The notes below the pieces were generated by a model that ran no database searches, had not been told where the DNA came from, and saw only the letters and a program-made list of their open reading frames with translations. This document shows, piece after piece, positions 57,382 to 64,000 of a DNA stretch of 64,000 nt. The position numbers and the translations under genes are program-made. Each line of letters opens with the position of its first letter. Position 1 is the first letter of the stretch. Source of the DNA: Bog-756 sp963776225 (GTDB lineage Bacteria > Actinomycetota > Acidimicrobiia > Acidimicrobiales > RAAP-2); assembly GCA_963776225.1 (NCBI GenBank), contig CAVZLL010000002.1:124001-188000 (forward strand). The letters run 5' to 3'.

Positions 57382-57402
57382 CCCCCCTGGAAGCATGGCC
57401 CC

Positions 57403-58602
57403 ATGCTCATCGACGGGCTCCGCCGGGTCACCGACCATCTCCGGTCCTCCCTGGCCGACCTCGACCCCGAGCGTCTCAGCGGAGGCGACGCCGCCTGTCT
57501 GCTCGAGGCCTATGCGGAGGTCGAGCGCCTGGCCGCGGCCGGCAAGCTCCTCGCGGCACGCCGCGTGGAGTCCTCCAACATCTGGCGGCGCACCGGCCAC
57601 CGCTCCGCGGCCGCCCACGTCGCCGAGGCCACCGGCACCGGACTGGGGCCGGCGATCACCGCGCTCGAGACGGCCCGGAATCTCGGCTCCCTGCCCGCCA
57701 CCGATCAGGCGGTGCGTCAGGGAAAGCTCTCCGAGAGCCAGGTCAAGGAGATCGCCGGCGCGGCGATCCTCGAGCCCGGTGCCGAGCACGACCTGGTGGA
57801 GACGGCCGGTCGACAGCCGCTCAGCGTCCTCAAGCTCCGCTGCCGTCGGGTGAAGGCGGGCCGCCAGGACCAGCACAGCTCCTACGAGGCCATCCGGAGG
57901 GGCCGCTACCTCCGCAACTGGGTGGACGGGGACGGAGCGGTCCGCTTCGACGCCCGCCTCACCCCGGACGAGGGAGCCCGCCTCCTGGCCTCGGTCAAGG
58001 GGGAGGCCGACCGCATCGCCGCCGACGCACGCCGGGCCGGCCTCCACGAGGCGCGCCGCGCCCTCGACGCCGACGCCCTGGTCTCTCTGGCGTGCGGCGG
58101 GGCGAGCGCAGGCGGTCACGGAGCCGACGGTCCCGGGGCCATGGTCCACGTCCGTGTCGACCACGCCGCGCTGGTCCGCGGCCGGGTCGAGCCGGGGGAG
58201 CTCTGCGAGATCCCGGGGATCGGCCCGATCCCGGTCGAGGTGGCACGGCGTCTGGCGGTCGACTCGATCCTGAGCGTCCTCGTCACCGACGGGGTCGACG
58301 TCACCGGTGTGGCCCACACCGGCCGCACGATCCCGGCACCGCTCCGAAGGGCCCTCGCCGAACGGGATCCGGTCTGCGTCGTCCCCGGGTGCGGCAGCCG
58401 CGAAGGCTTGGAGATCGATCATGTGACCCCGTACGCCGACGGCGGGAAGGCGAGCATGGAGAACCTGGTCCGGCTCTGCCATTGGCACCACTACCTCAAG
58501 ACGCACCACCGGCACGGCCTCGAACACGACGGTGACGGCTGGCGCTGGATCGCGCCCGACGATCCACCCAGGGTGCCGCCGCGGATCCTCCGGTCGGGTT
58601 GA
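57403..58602 (+). CDS. DUF222 / HNH endonuclease domain protein
   Basis: A 399-residue protein of the large actinobacterial DUF222-HNH family. The N-terminal DUF222 helical region (LEAYAEVERLAAAGKLLAAR, GLGPAITALETARNLGSLPA) is followed by the C-terminal HNH motif CVVPGCGSREGLEIDHVTPY, then NLVRLCHWHHYLKTHH, with all zinc and catalytic residues present. Members are often multicopy and REP13E12-like; nuclease activity and mobility role are presumed, not shown. It has no leaderless box; a direct repeat lies just upstream. It ends 6 bp from the convergent larC. Confidence 0.9.
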   Translation: MLIDGLRRVTDHLRSSLADLDPERLSGGDAACLLEAYAEVERLAAAGKLLAARRVESSNIWRRTGHRSAAAHVAEATGTGLGPAITALETARNLGSLPATDQAVRQGKLSESQVKEIAGAAILEPGAEHDLVETAGRQPLSVLKLRCRRVKAGRQDQHSSYEAIRRGRYLRNWVDGDGAVRFDARLTPDEGARLLASVKGEADRIAADARRAGLHEARRALDADALVSLACGGASAGGHGADGPGAMVHVRVDHAALVRGRVEPGELCEIPGIGPIPVEVARRLAVDSILSVLVTDGVDVTGVAHTGRTIPAPLRRALAERDPVCVVPGCGSREGLEIDHVTPYADGGKASMENLVRLCHWHHYLKTHHRHGLEHDGDGWRWIAPDDPPRVPPRILRSG

Positions 58603-58608
58603 GGACAC

Positions 58609-59919
58609 CTACGCGGGTTCGTCGTCCCCCTCGAACACATCGGCTCCGGCGCCTTCAGGGGTCGCGCCGTGCTCCGACCGCCAGAGCGCTTCCGCGCGGA
58701 AGGCAAGCTCGCGGAGGGGCCTCCCGGTCCGCCGGGCTGCCAGCCTCACGTCCTCGTGCTCGGCCTTGATCCGGTCCGCGCTCACCTTGACGCGGATCAG
58801 CTGACCGTCCACCAGGACCGACTCGATCGAGCGGGCCGCAGGCCACCGTTCGCCCGTGCTGAGGCGCACCCCGAGCGAGCCGGTCTCCGACCGCAGGACG
58901 CCGCGCAGCTCGCGGACCCGGGCCGGGTCGCAGAGGACGTGGACCAGGTGTCCCGGCCGGCCCTTCTTCATGAGCACGGGCGACAGCCAGGCATCGTGGG
59001 CCCCGGCCTCGAGCAGGCGCTCGATCGCGTGGGCGAGCTGCTCGCCGGTGGCGTCGTCGACGGCCACTTCGAGGAGCGCGACCGGCTGCCCGGCGTCCGC
59101 CTCCGAGCCGTCGGGGTCCCCCGGTGAGACCCCTCCCGGCGCGTCGGTCCGCCGACCGGTGACCACCTGGGTGCAGTTGGGCAGCTCATCGAGCTCGCGC
59201 CGTCCGGCACCGAACCCCTGGCGGTCCACCAGCATGGGCGGCATCGGGCCGTAGCCCGAGGAGAGCGCCGCCAGGAGCGCGGCGCCGGTCGGTGTGGTGA
59301 GCTCGACGGCGATGTCCCGGCCCCAGGTGGGCACGCCCTTCAGGAGCCCGACCACTGCCGGAGCCGGGTTGGGGAGCATCCCGTGGGCAGTCCGCACCAT
59401 CCCCATCCCGATAGCCACCGGACTGGCCCGCACCTCGTCGATGTCGAGGACCTCGAGGGCCGCGGCGGTCCCGACCACGTCGATGATCGAGTCGTGTCCA
59501 CCGACCTCGTGGAAGTGGACCTGGTCGATCGGGCGGCGGTGGATGCCGGCCTCGACCTCGGCGAGCGCTCCGAAGGTCGCCAGGGCACGGGCGGCGACCC
59601 GCTCGGGCAACCGTGCCTCCTCGACCAGCCCCACGATGTGCGCGTAGGTGCGGACGACCACGTGGTCCTGGACCGTGACCACCGCCCGGCTGGCCGCGAT
59701 GCCGCCCCGGAGCACCGGTTCGACCTCGAGGGCCCACCCGCCGAACGGGAGCCGTTCGAGCAGCGCGAGCACCTCGTCGATCTCGGCGCCGGCGTCGATG
59801 AGGCTGCCGAGGGCCATGTCCCCGGCGATCCCTGCGAAGCAGTGGAACCAGGCGAGCGAGCGAGCGCCGTGAGCGGGCGGTGGGACGGGCCTCACGACCG
59901 GCGTGCGCACTCTCCTCAC
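58609..59919 (-). CDS. larC: Nickel-pincer cofactor biosynthesis protein LarC
   Basis: Inserts nickel into the pyridinium-dithiocarboxylate mononucleotide as a CTP-dependent cyclometallase. The 436-residue protein has LAWFHCFAGIAGDMALGSLI, DQVHFHEVGGHDSIIDVVGT (His-rich), PVAIGMGMVRTAHGMLPNPA and VELTTPTGAALLAALS, with a C-terminal domain containing HDAWLSPVLMKKGRPGHLVH. It is one continuous frame, unlike Lactobacillus larC, which needs ribosomal frameshifting. The GTG at 59919 has AGGAGG exactly 5 nt upstream, supplied by the last unit of a 14-bp tandem array. larB is upstream on the same strand; larA is not in the window. Confidence 0.93.
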   Translation of the reverse strand: MRRVRTPVVRPVPPPAHGARSLAWFHCFAGIAGDMALGSLIDAGAEIDEVLALLERLPFGGWALEVEPVLRGGIAASRAVVTVQDHVVVRTYAHIVGLVEEARLPERVAARALATFGALAEVEAGIHRRPIDQVHFHEVGGHDSIIDVVGTAAALEVLDIDEVRASPVAIGMGMVRTAHGMLPNPAPAVVGLLKGVPTWGRDIAVELTTPTGAALLAALSSGYGPMPPMLVDRQGFGAGRRELDELPNCTQVVTGRRTDAPGGVSPGDPDGSEADAGQPVALLEVAVDDATGEQLAHAIERLLEAGAHDAWLSPVLMKKGRPGHLVHVLCDPARVRELRGVLRSETGSLGVRLSTGERWPAARSIESVLVDGQLIRVKVSADRIKAEHEDVRLAARRTGRPLRELAFRAEALWRSEHGATPEGAGADVFEGDDEPA

Positions 59920-60019
59920 GCCATCCTCCTCACGCCGTCCTCCTCACACCGTCGTCCTCACGCCATCCTCCTCACGCCGTCCTCCTCACGCCGTCCTCCT
60001 CACGCCGTCCTCCTCACGG
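59917..60019 (-). repeat. Seven 14-bp tandem repeats forming serial Shine-Dalgarno-GTG units between larB and larC
   Basis: On the minus strand each unit reads AGGAGGACGGCGTG, with three units carrying one or three changes. Each is a Shine-Dalgarno, a 5-nt spacer and a GTG. Reading from a consensus GTG gives five codons and then a TGA that overlaps the next unit's GTG (GTGA), so consensus units form a chain of five-codon minicistrons. The first GTG overlaps the larB stop and the last GTG is the larC start codon. Units start at 60014, 60000, 59986, 59972, 59958, 59944 and 59930. Confidence 0.9.
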
Positions 60020-60832
60020 CAGCATCCGGGCGACCGCACACGCTGCGCCGAAGCCGTTGTCGATGCCGACGACGGTGATTCCCGCCGCGCACGACGCGTG
60101 CATGGCCAGGAGGGCGGTGACGCCTTCGAGCGCCGCGCCGTACCCGGTGCTGGTCGGGACGGCGACGACCGGAGCGGGTGTGATCCCACCGACCAGGCTG
60201 GCGAGCGCGCCCTCCATCCCTGCCACCACCACGACCGCGTCGGCCTCGGCCAGCTCCTCGGCCGAGGCCAGCATCCGATGCACGCCGGCCACGCCGCAGT
60301 CGGGGAGCAGCGTCGGACGGAACCCGAGCGCGGTGAGGGTGGCCTCGCACTCACGGGCCACGGGCAGGTCGGAGGTCCCGGCGGTGACCACCAGGGTGCG
60401 GGACGGGCGCGCGGCGGCGGGGCGCCACACCACGGTCGAGAGCTCCCCCCTGACCTGGTCGGCGCCGGTGGCCGTTCCGGTGACCGTCCGCAGGCCACCG
60501 GGGTGGTCGGCCGTGACGGCTCCCACCTGTTCCCCGTCGGCACGGGTCAGGATCACCGGGGCACTGCCGGTGGCGCCCTCCGCCGGGGTGCCGCCGGGCA
60601 CCGCGGTGCCCTCGGCGAGGAGCTCACCCACGATCGCCGCGCACTGGGCTGCCGACTTGCCCTGCCCGTAGACGGCCTCGGGAAGACCCAACCTCAGGTG
60701 CCGGTGGTGGTCCACCTTGGCGAACCCGAGATCGGCGAACGGGAGGCGCCGCAGTCGGAGGACTGCGTCGTCGGGGGTGCACCCGCCCGAGCGCACGTCG
60801 TCGAGCAGGCGTTGCAGCGCAGGTTCGTCCAT
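60014..60832 (-). CDS. larB: Nickel-pincer cofactor biosynthesis protein LarB
   Basis: Carboxylates nicotinic acid adenine dinucleotide and hydrolyses its phosphoanhydride to give P2CMN, the first step of the nickel-pincer cofactor. The 272-residue protein has an N-terminal helical part (LQRLLDDVRSGGCTPDDAVL) and the PurE-like core: TLVVTAGTSDLPVARECEAT, DCGVAGVHRMLA, VVVVAGMEGALASLVGGITP, VPTSTGYGAALEGVTALLAM and CAAGITVVGIDNGFGAAC. ATG 60832 fits the family start. Its stop begins the 14-bp array leading to larC. Confidence 0.93.
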   Translation of the reverse strand: MDEPALQRLLDDVRSGGCTPDDAVLRLRRLPFADLGFAKVDHHRHLRLGLPEAVYGQGKSAAQCAAIVGELLAEGTAVPGGTPAEGATGSAPVILTRADGEQVGAVTADHPGGLRTVTGTATGADQVRGELSTVVWRPAAARPSRTLVVTAGTSDLPVARECEATLTALGFRPTLLPDCGVAGVHRMLASAEELAEADAVVVVAGMEGALASLVGGITPAPVVAVPTSTGYGAALEGVTALLAMHASCAAGITVVGIDNGFGAACAVARMLP

Positions 60833-60841
60833 GATGTTCAC

Positions 60842-60847
60842 TATCCT
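60842..60847 (+). promoter_or_regulatory. Candidate -10 box of pheA (leaderless)
   Basis: TATCCT, 8 nt before the pheA ATG. It lies in the 23-bp gap between the divergent larB and pheA starts, so the larB promoter must overlap pheA. Confidence 0.45.
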
Positions 60848-60855
60848 GCCTGTGC

Positions 60856-61872
60856 ATGGCCGAGGACGCACCTCCTGGTATCCCGCCTGGCCGGCCGCTC
60901 CGGATCGGGTTCCTCGGCCCGGAGGGGACCTTCACCGAGGAAGCCCTCCTCCGCGAGCCCGAGTACGCCGACGGTGAGATCGTGCCCCTCGACTCCCTCG
61001 CCGACGTGCTCGAGTCGGTGGTCCGGGCCGACGTCGACCTCGGCTTCGTGCCGCTGGAGAACGCGATCGAGGGCACCGTCCGGGACATCATCGACAGCCT
61101 GGTCTTCGATTACGACCTGCGGATCCAGCGGGAGGTCGTCCTCGACGTCCACCTCCACCTGATGGCCGCACCGGGCACCGCGCTCAGCGACGTCGAGCGG
61201 GTGGCCTCGATCCCCGTGGCGACGGCCCAGTGCCGCCGATTCCTCAACGAGCGTCTGCCCCAGGTGGAGACGGTGGCCACCAACTCCACGGCCGACGCCG
61301 CCCGCCTGCTCGGCGAGGGCGACCCCTCGATGACCGCGCGCCCGACCGCGGCCATCGCTCCCCGCCTGGCTGCCAAGCTCTACGGTCTCGAGATCCTGGC
61401 GGACAACATCGAGGACCACCCGGACAACCAGACCCGGTTCGTCTCGCTCGCCCGGACCGGCATCCCCGCCCGGACCGGCCACGACCGCACCAGCATCGCC
61501 TGCTTCCAGAGCGCAGACCACCCGGGAAGCCTCTACGCCATCCTCGGCCACTTCGCCGCCCGCAGCATCAACCTGACCAAGCTCGAGTCACGGCCGACCA
61601 AGCAGGCGCTCGGCGACTACTGCTTCATCATCGACTTCGAAGGCCACATCGGCGACGCGGTGGTGGCCGACTGCCTCGCGGATCTGCACGCCGAGCTTGC
61701 AGGGGTCAAGTTCCTGGGGTCGTACCCGGTCGCCGGTCCCGCGGGAGCGGCCATACGCGAAGAGGCCGACCAGTCCCGGCGCCACGCCACTGCGTGGATG
61801 GAGGGGCTGCGGGGCGAGATCGCCACGCGCCGGTCCGGCCCGGGCCCGCCGGCGGGGAGCGAACGTGCGTGA
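60856..61872 (+). CDS. pheA: Prephenate dehydratase
   Basis: Converts prephenate to phenylpyruvate in phenylalanine synthesis. The 338-residue protein has the catalytic domain (RIGFLGPEGTFTEEALL, VDLGFVPLENAIEGTVRDII, VATNSTADAARLLGEGD, then ILADNIEDHPDNQTRFVSLA) and a C-terminal ACT domain with the ESRP motif (INLTKLESRPTKQALGDYCF) for feedback by phenylalanine. The monofunctional form without chorismate mutase is normal in actinobacteria. A low-complexity tail follows. Confidence 0.95.
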   Translation: MAEDAPPGIPPGRPLRIGFLGPEGTFTEEALLREPEYADGEIVPLDSLADVLESVVRADVDLGFVPLENAIEGTVRDIIDSLVFDYDLRIQREVVLDVHLHLMAAPGTALSDVERVASIPVATAQCRRFLNERLPQVETVATNSTADAARLLGEGDPSMTARPTAAIAPRLAAKLYGLEILADNIEDHPDNQTRFVSLARTGIPARTGHDRTSIACFQSADHPGSLYAILGHFAARSINLTKLESRPTKQALGDYCFIIDFEGHIGDAVVADCLADLHAELAGVKFLGSYPVAGPAGAAIREEADQSRRHATAWMEGLRGEIATRRSGPGPPAGSERA

Positions 61873-61929
61873 CCGAGCTCGTCTCGTGCCGGGCAGCGCG
61901 ATGCCGTGCAGCTACCCTGACGCGCGCCG

Positions 61930-62014
61930 GGAGGGATGGCAGAGCGGACAAATGCGCGGCTCTTGAAAAGCCGTGAGGTGCGAGCCTCCGTGGGTTCGAA
62001 TCCCACTCCCTCCG
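61930..62014 (+). tRNA. tRNA-Ser(TGA)
   Basis: An 85-nt class II tRNA: acceptor stem GGAGGGA/TCCCTCC, anticodon loop CTTGAAA (anticodon TGA), long variable arm and T arm GTGGGTTCGAATCCCAC. The CCA is not encoded. Confidence 0.95.
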
Positions 62015-62021
62015 CTGTTGT

Positions 62022-62037
62022 GATGTCTCAAGACATC
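62022..62037 (+). terminator. Small hairpin after tRNA-Ser(TGA), possible terminator
   Basis: GATGTC-TCAA-GACATC, a perfect 6-bp stem with a 4-nt loop, 7 bp after the tRNA. It has no T-tract, so termination is only possible. Confidence 0.35.
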
Positions 62038-62149
62038 GGAGACCGGTGTCTGGTTCCAGTGCACCGGCTGCGGACATCCCCTTGCCGAAGGCGCGCTCGG
62101 GAGGACGTTTGTCTCCGCCAGAGGATCCTGGCCAAACTCCTTGGATTGG

Positions 62150-62155
62150 TAGCAT
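62150..62155 (+). promoter_or_regulatory. Candidate -10 box of the 161-residue unknown gene (leaderless)
   Basis: TAGCAT, 6 nt before the ATG at 62162. Confidence 0.45.
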
Positions 62156-62161
62156 CCGGCC

Positions 62162-62647
62162 ATGACCGACATCCGGGAAGACACGGTCACCGCCCTCGAA
62201 GAGGTGGCCGATGCGCTGAAAGATGCGCAGCGCGCCCTGCGGGTTGCCGAAGTTGCCGCGCGCAAGGCATTGCGAAGCGAGAGCCGAGGAGTTCCCGATG
62301 CCACTGTGCTGCGGAACACACGGGTGGCCGACTATCGACCAGATGTAGACGAGGCCCTCACGAACCTCGAGCGAGCGCGCCACAGGGTGCTCGTGGCGAA
62401 CTTCCGGGTTGCTCTCGGGGACGGAATGTCCATCTCGGAGCTTGCCCGCAACTACGGCTTCTCACGCCAGCGTGCCGCACGGTACGCCAAGGAGGCTCAA
62501 GGAGGTGGTTGGGGTTCGGGGAAGTCGGACGCTCGCACAGTTGTTCGAGGTCTTCAGCGGTCCGGGCGCCGATCGGACGACGGCGAAGTGACACGTCCTG
62601 AAGCTGCCGCCGGTTTCGAGCCTCCGATGAGGGACTGCTCCCTCTGA
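62162..62647 (+). CDS. Hypothetical protein with helix-turn-helix-like segment
   Basis: A 161-residue protein I do not recognise. The N-terminal half is helical (DTVTALEEVADALKDAQRAL, RVAEVAARKALRSESRG), followed by a HTH-like stretch, GMSISELARNYGFSRQRAAR (about residues 88-107). The last 50 residues are low-complexity and may be read out of frame. Base composition is less GC-rich than the neighbours. It begins about 150 bp after a tRNA gene, a common integration site, but no integrase is present. Confidence 0.55.
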   Translation: MTDIREDTVTALEEVADALKDAQRALRVAEVAARKALRSESRGVPDATVLRNTRVADYRPDVDEALTNLERARHRVLVANFRVALGDGMSISELARNYGFSRQRAARYAKEAQGGGWGSGKSDARTVVRGLQRSGRRSDDGEVTRPEAAAGFEPPMRDCSL

Positions 62648-62776
62648 GGGTTGGAAAGCAGTCCCAATCGCCGAGCCCGAAATGCCGAACACGGCGTCGG
62701 AATTCGCCAACAATTTGGGAACGGGCGGCAGGGATTCGACCGGGCACGGGCTCAGATCGCCGTCGACAAGACCCAC

Positions 62777-62782
62777 TAGCCT
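62777..62782 (+). promoter_or_regulatory. Candidate -10 box of the 224-residue unknown gene (leaderless)
   Basis: TAGCCT, 8 nt before the GTG at 62791. Confidence 0.45.
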
Positions 62783-62790
62783 GACGACCG

Positions 62791-63465
62791 GTGGAAGACC
62801 GCTGTACGCCACGGCTGTATCTCGAACTCGGGGGTGGAACCGAGGGCGACGGCGCGCGCCGGGCAGCCGAGCTGCAACGCGATCCCGGTGTAGGCCGGAC
62901 CTCGTGGTGGGCCAACTGTGTTCCGGGGCGCACCGAACTTCCAATGCGCGTGCCGGATGGGCCGCTGCTGGTCGTTGCCGAGTTGAACGAGACCTGCGCG
63001 CTCCCCGTCCCCGGGCAGGACGCCACGGCGGTGTGCTTCCGCCGGCACCGGCGCCCGAGCCAAGGCGTCCTGACCGGCCGACCGACGACGGGACTGCTGG
63101 TCGTCTGGATCAGCCCCCGCACACCCGAAGAGGCTGAGACCCTCCGTGACTGGGGCGATTTCGTGCACATTCGCCACATCGCCGCAGCCGGGATCCCGGG
63201 GTTCACGCAGATCTCGGTCTACGAGAACGAGAGGTCCGGCGACCCGCAGTACATGCACTTCTACGAGTTCGACTCCGACGATGCCGAGGCCACCTACCAG
63301 ACGATGGTGGACTTCGTCGCGCCACGGCTCGGGGGTGTCGCGAGCGAGGAGTTCACCGACTGGGCCGATTGGCGGAAGCCGGGTGGGCGGCTCTTCTACT
63401 GCAACACGTTCCGTCTGGCGGGCGATACGGGCTCCGGATCCCCACCGTCGGGCGGCACCGGGTAG
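62791..63465 (+). CDS. Hypothetical protein with two dimeric alpha+beta barrel-like halves
   Basis: A 224-residue protein of a family I associate with Acidimicrobiia but cannot name. The N-terminal half (RCTPRLYLELGGGTEGDGAR, VGRTSWWANCVPGRTELPMR) and C-terminal half (RDWGDFVHIRHIAAAGIPGF, YMHFYEFDSDDAEATYQTMV) each look like an EthD/NIPSNAP-type ferredoxin-like fold. Function unknown; such folds often bind small aromatic or polyketide substrates. The GTG start at 62791 follows TAGCCT at 8 nt. Confidence 0.65.
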   Translation: MEDRCTPRLYLELGGGTEGDGARRAAELQRDPGVGRTSWWANCVPGRTELPMRVPDGPLLVVAELNETCALPVPGQDATAVCFRRHRRPSQGVLTGRPTTGLLVVWISPRTPEEAETLRDWGDFVHIRHIAAAGIPGFTQISVYENERSGDPQYMHFYEFDSDDAEATYQTMVDFVAPRLGGVASEEFTDWADWRKPGGRLFYCNTFRLAGDTGSGSPPSGGTG

Positions 63466-63499
63466 GGCCCGCGATCGCGACACGATGTGTCGTTTCGCT

Positions 63500-64000
63500 T
63501 CACGACCGGTCGCGGCTGACCCGGGCGCGCTCGGACAGAAGGGCGCGCTCCTGGCCGTTCGTTGCCAATGCCGCCGCCCGCTGGAACTCCGATGCCGCCT
63601 CGCCGTGATGGCCCAGCCGGTCGAGCAGGTCGCCTCGCACGCTGTAGAGGAGGTGGTAGCGCTCGAGCGTTCCGGTATCGACGAGGGCGTCCACCAGAGC
63701 CAGGGCTTCTGTGGGACCCGAGGCCCACGAGACCGCGACGGCGCGGTTGAGTTCGACGATCGGCGAGGGTGTGACGCCGGCGAGCATCGTGTAGAGGGCG
63801 ACCAGCTCGTCCCAGTCGGTCTCCTCGGGCCGGAACGAGCGGGCGTGGCACGCGGCGATGGCGCCCTGCAGGGTGTAGGGACCTCGAGTCTCGGCGAGCT
63901 CGTCGGCACGGGTCAGCGCAGCTTCGCCCCGCGCGATGTGGAGGCGATCCCACGTGCGGCGGTCCTGGTCGAGGAGCAAGACGGGCGCGCCGGCGGGACC
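63500..64000 (-). CDS. ECF42-type RNA polymerase sigma factor, C-terminal part (5' end outside window)
   Basis: The last 166 residues of a sigma-70 family protein with a C-terminal TPR-like extension: VLLLDQDRRTWDRLHIARGE, RADELAETRGPYTLQGAIAA, FRPEETDWDELVALYTMLAG and PIVELNRAVAVSWASGPTEA. This extension is typical of ECF42 factors, which are usually encoded beside a DGPF/YCII-domain protein and need no anti-sigma factor. Regions 2 and 4 lie beyond the window edge, so the assignment rests on the extension alone. It converges on the 224-residue unknown gene. Confidence 0.82.
   Translation of the reverse strand, partial: GPAGAPVLLLDQDRRTWDRLHIARGEAALTRADELAETRGPYTLQGAIAACHARSFRPEETDWDELVALYTMLAGVTPSPIVELNRAVAVSWASGPTEALALVDALVDTGTLERYHLLYSVRGDLLDRLGHHGEAASEFQRAAALATNGQERALLSERARVSRDRS

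Noticed and set aside
58609..59919. Programmed frameshift in larC as in Lactobacillus
   Set aside because: The gene is one continuous 436-codon frame.
59917..60019. Tandem array considered as a CRISPR
   Set aside because: Units are 14 bp with no spacers between them and no cas genes are nearby.

Overview
The window is very GC-rich (roughly 70% by eye) and densely packed. The content points to an actinobacterium, and I would guess the class Acidimicrobiia or a close relative. The evidence is the mycothiol gene mshA followed by its ybjN partner, a rex-hemA-hemC-hemD block, HemQ of the coproporphyrin heme route, several F420-type oxidoreductases (LLM and PPOX families), a nickel SOD with its maturation protease, an RsiG-like c-di-GMP anti-sigma factor and a DUF222/HNH protein. 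The class is inference; no rRNA is present.

Layout. 1-9500 (minus strand): heme synthesis (hemB, hemD, a frameshifted cobA, hemC, hemA with a short leader ORF), the redox repressor rex, a SAM hydroxide adenosyltransferase, proC, ybjN and mshA. 9500-11500: an XRE regulator, rsiG, and the divergent pair sodX/sodN. 11640-18890: one long minus-strand operon of nine genes (two anchored low-complexity proteins, ApbE, a ferric-reductase-like membrane protein, a NuoF-like protein, a ferredoxin, a third anchored protein, a histidine kinase and a response regulator) that looks like a regulated membrane electron-transfer system. 19000-23140: a DUF4234 protein, a DksA/TraR zinc finger, a class V aminotransferase, a beta-propeller lipoprotein and a GNAT. 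23260-29030: tRNA-Lys, then LLM oxidoreductases, an SDR, an ECF41 sigma factor and a FAD oxidoreductase, interrupted by pseudogene remnants. 29099-33571: a large Lhr-type helicase. 33700-35480: a lower-GC patch with small unknown genes and an IS1595-type remnant. 35484-42741: an SDR, a divergent pair of unusual citrate synthases (one with an N-terminal HTH, one with CBS domains), NTF2-like, LLM and Tat-exported DMF-like proteins. 42754-50467: recA, DUF3048, an arsR operon, cinA, pgsA, rimO and tRNA-Ser. 51077-56176: CIRCE-groEL, hemQ-larE-NIL, Nudix and GNAT. 56230-61872: PPOX, FKBP, DUF222/HNH, larC-larB and pheA. 61930-64000: tRNA-Ser, unknown genes and the end of an ECF42-type sigma factor.

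Two signalling habits run through the window. Inside operons, neighbouring genes very often overlap as ATGA or GTGA. Many first genes have a TAnnnT box only 6-9 nt before the start codon and no Shine-Dalgarno, which is the signature of leaderless transcripts. The most unusual single element is an array of seven 14-bp repeats between larB and larC. On the coding strand each unit is a Shine-Dalgarno plus GTG, and most units spell a chain of five-codon minicistrons leading into larC.

Caution: several conserved genes (cobA, the nuoF-like gene, one LLM gene and the FAD oxidoreductase) carry single-base frameshifts at GC-rich sites. These may be sequencing or assembly errors rather than true decay.
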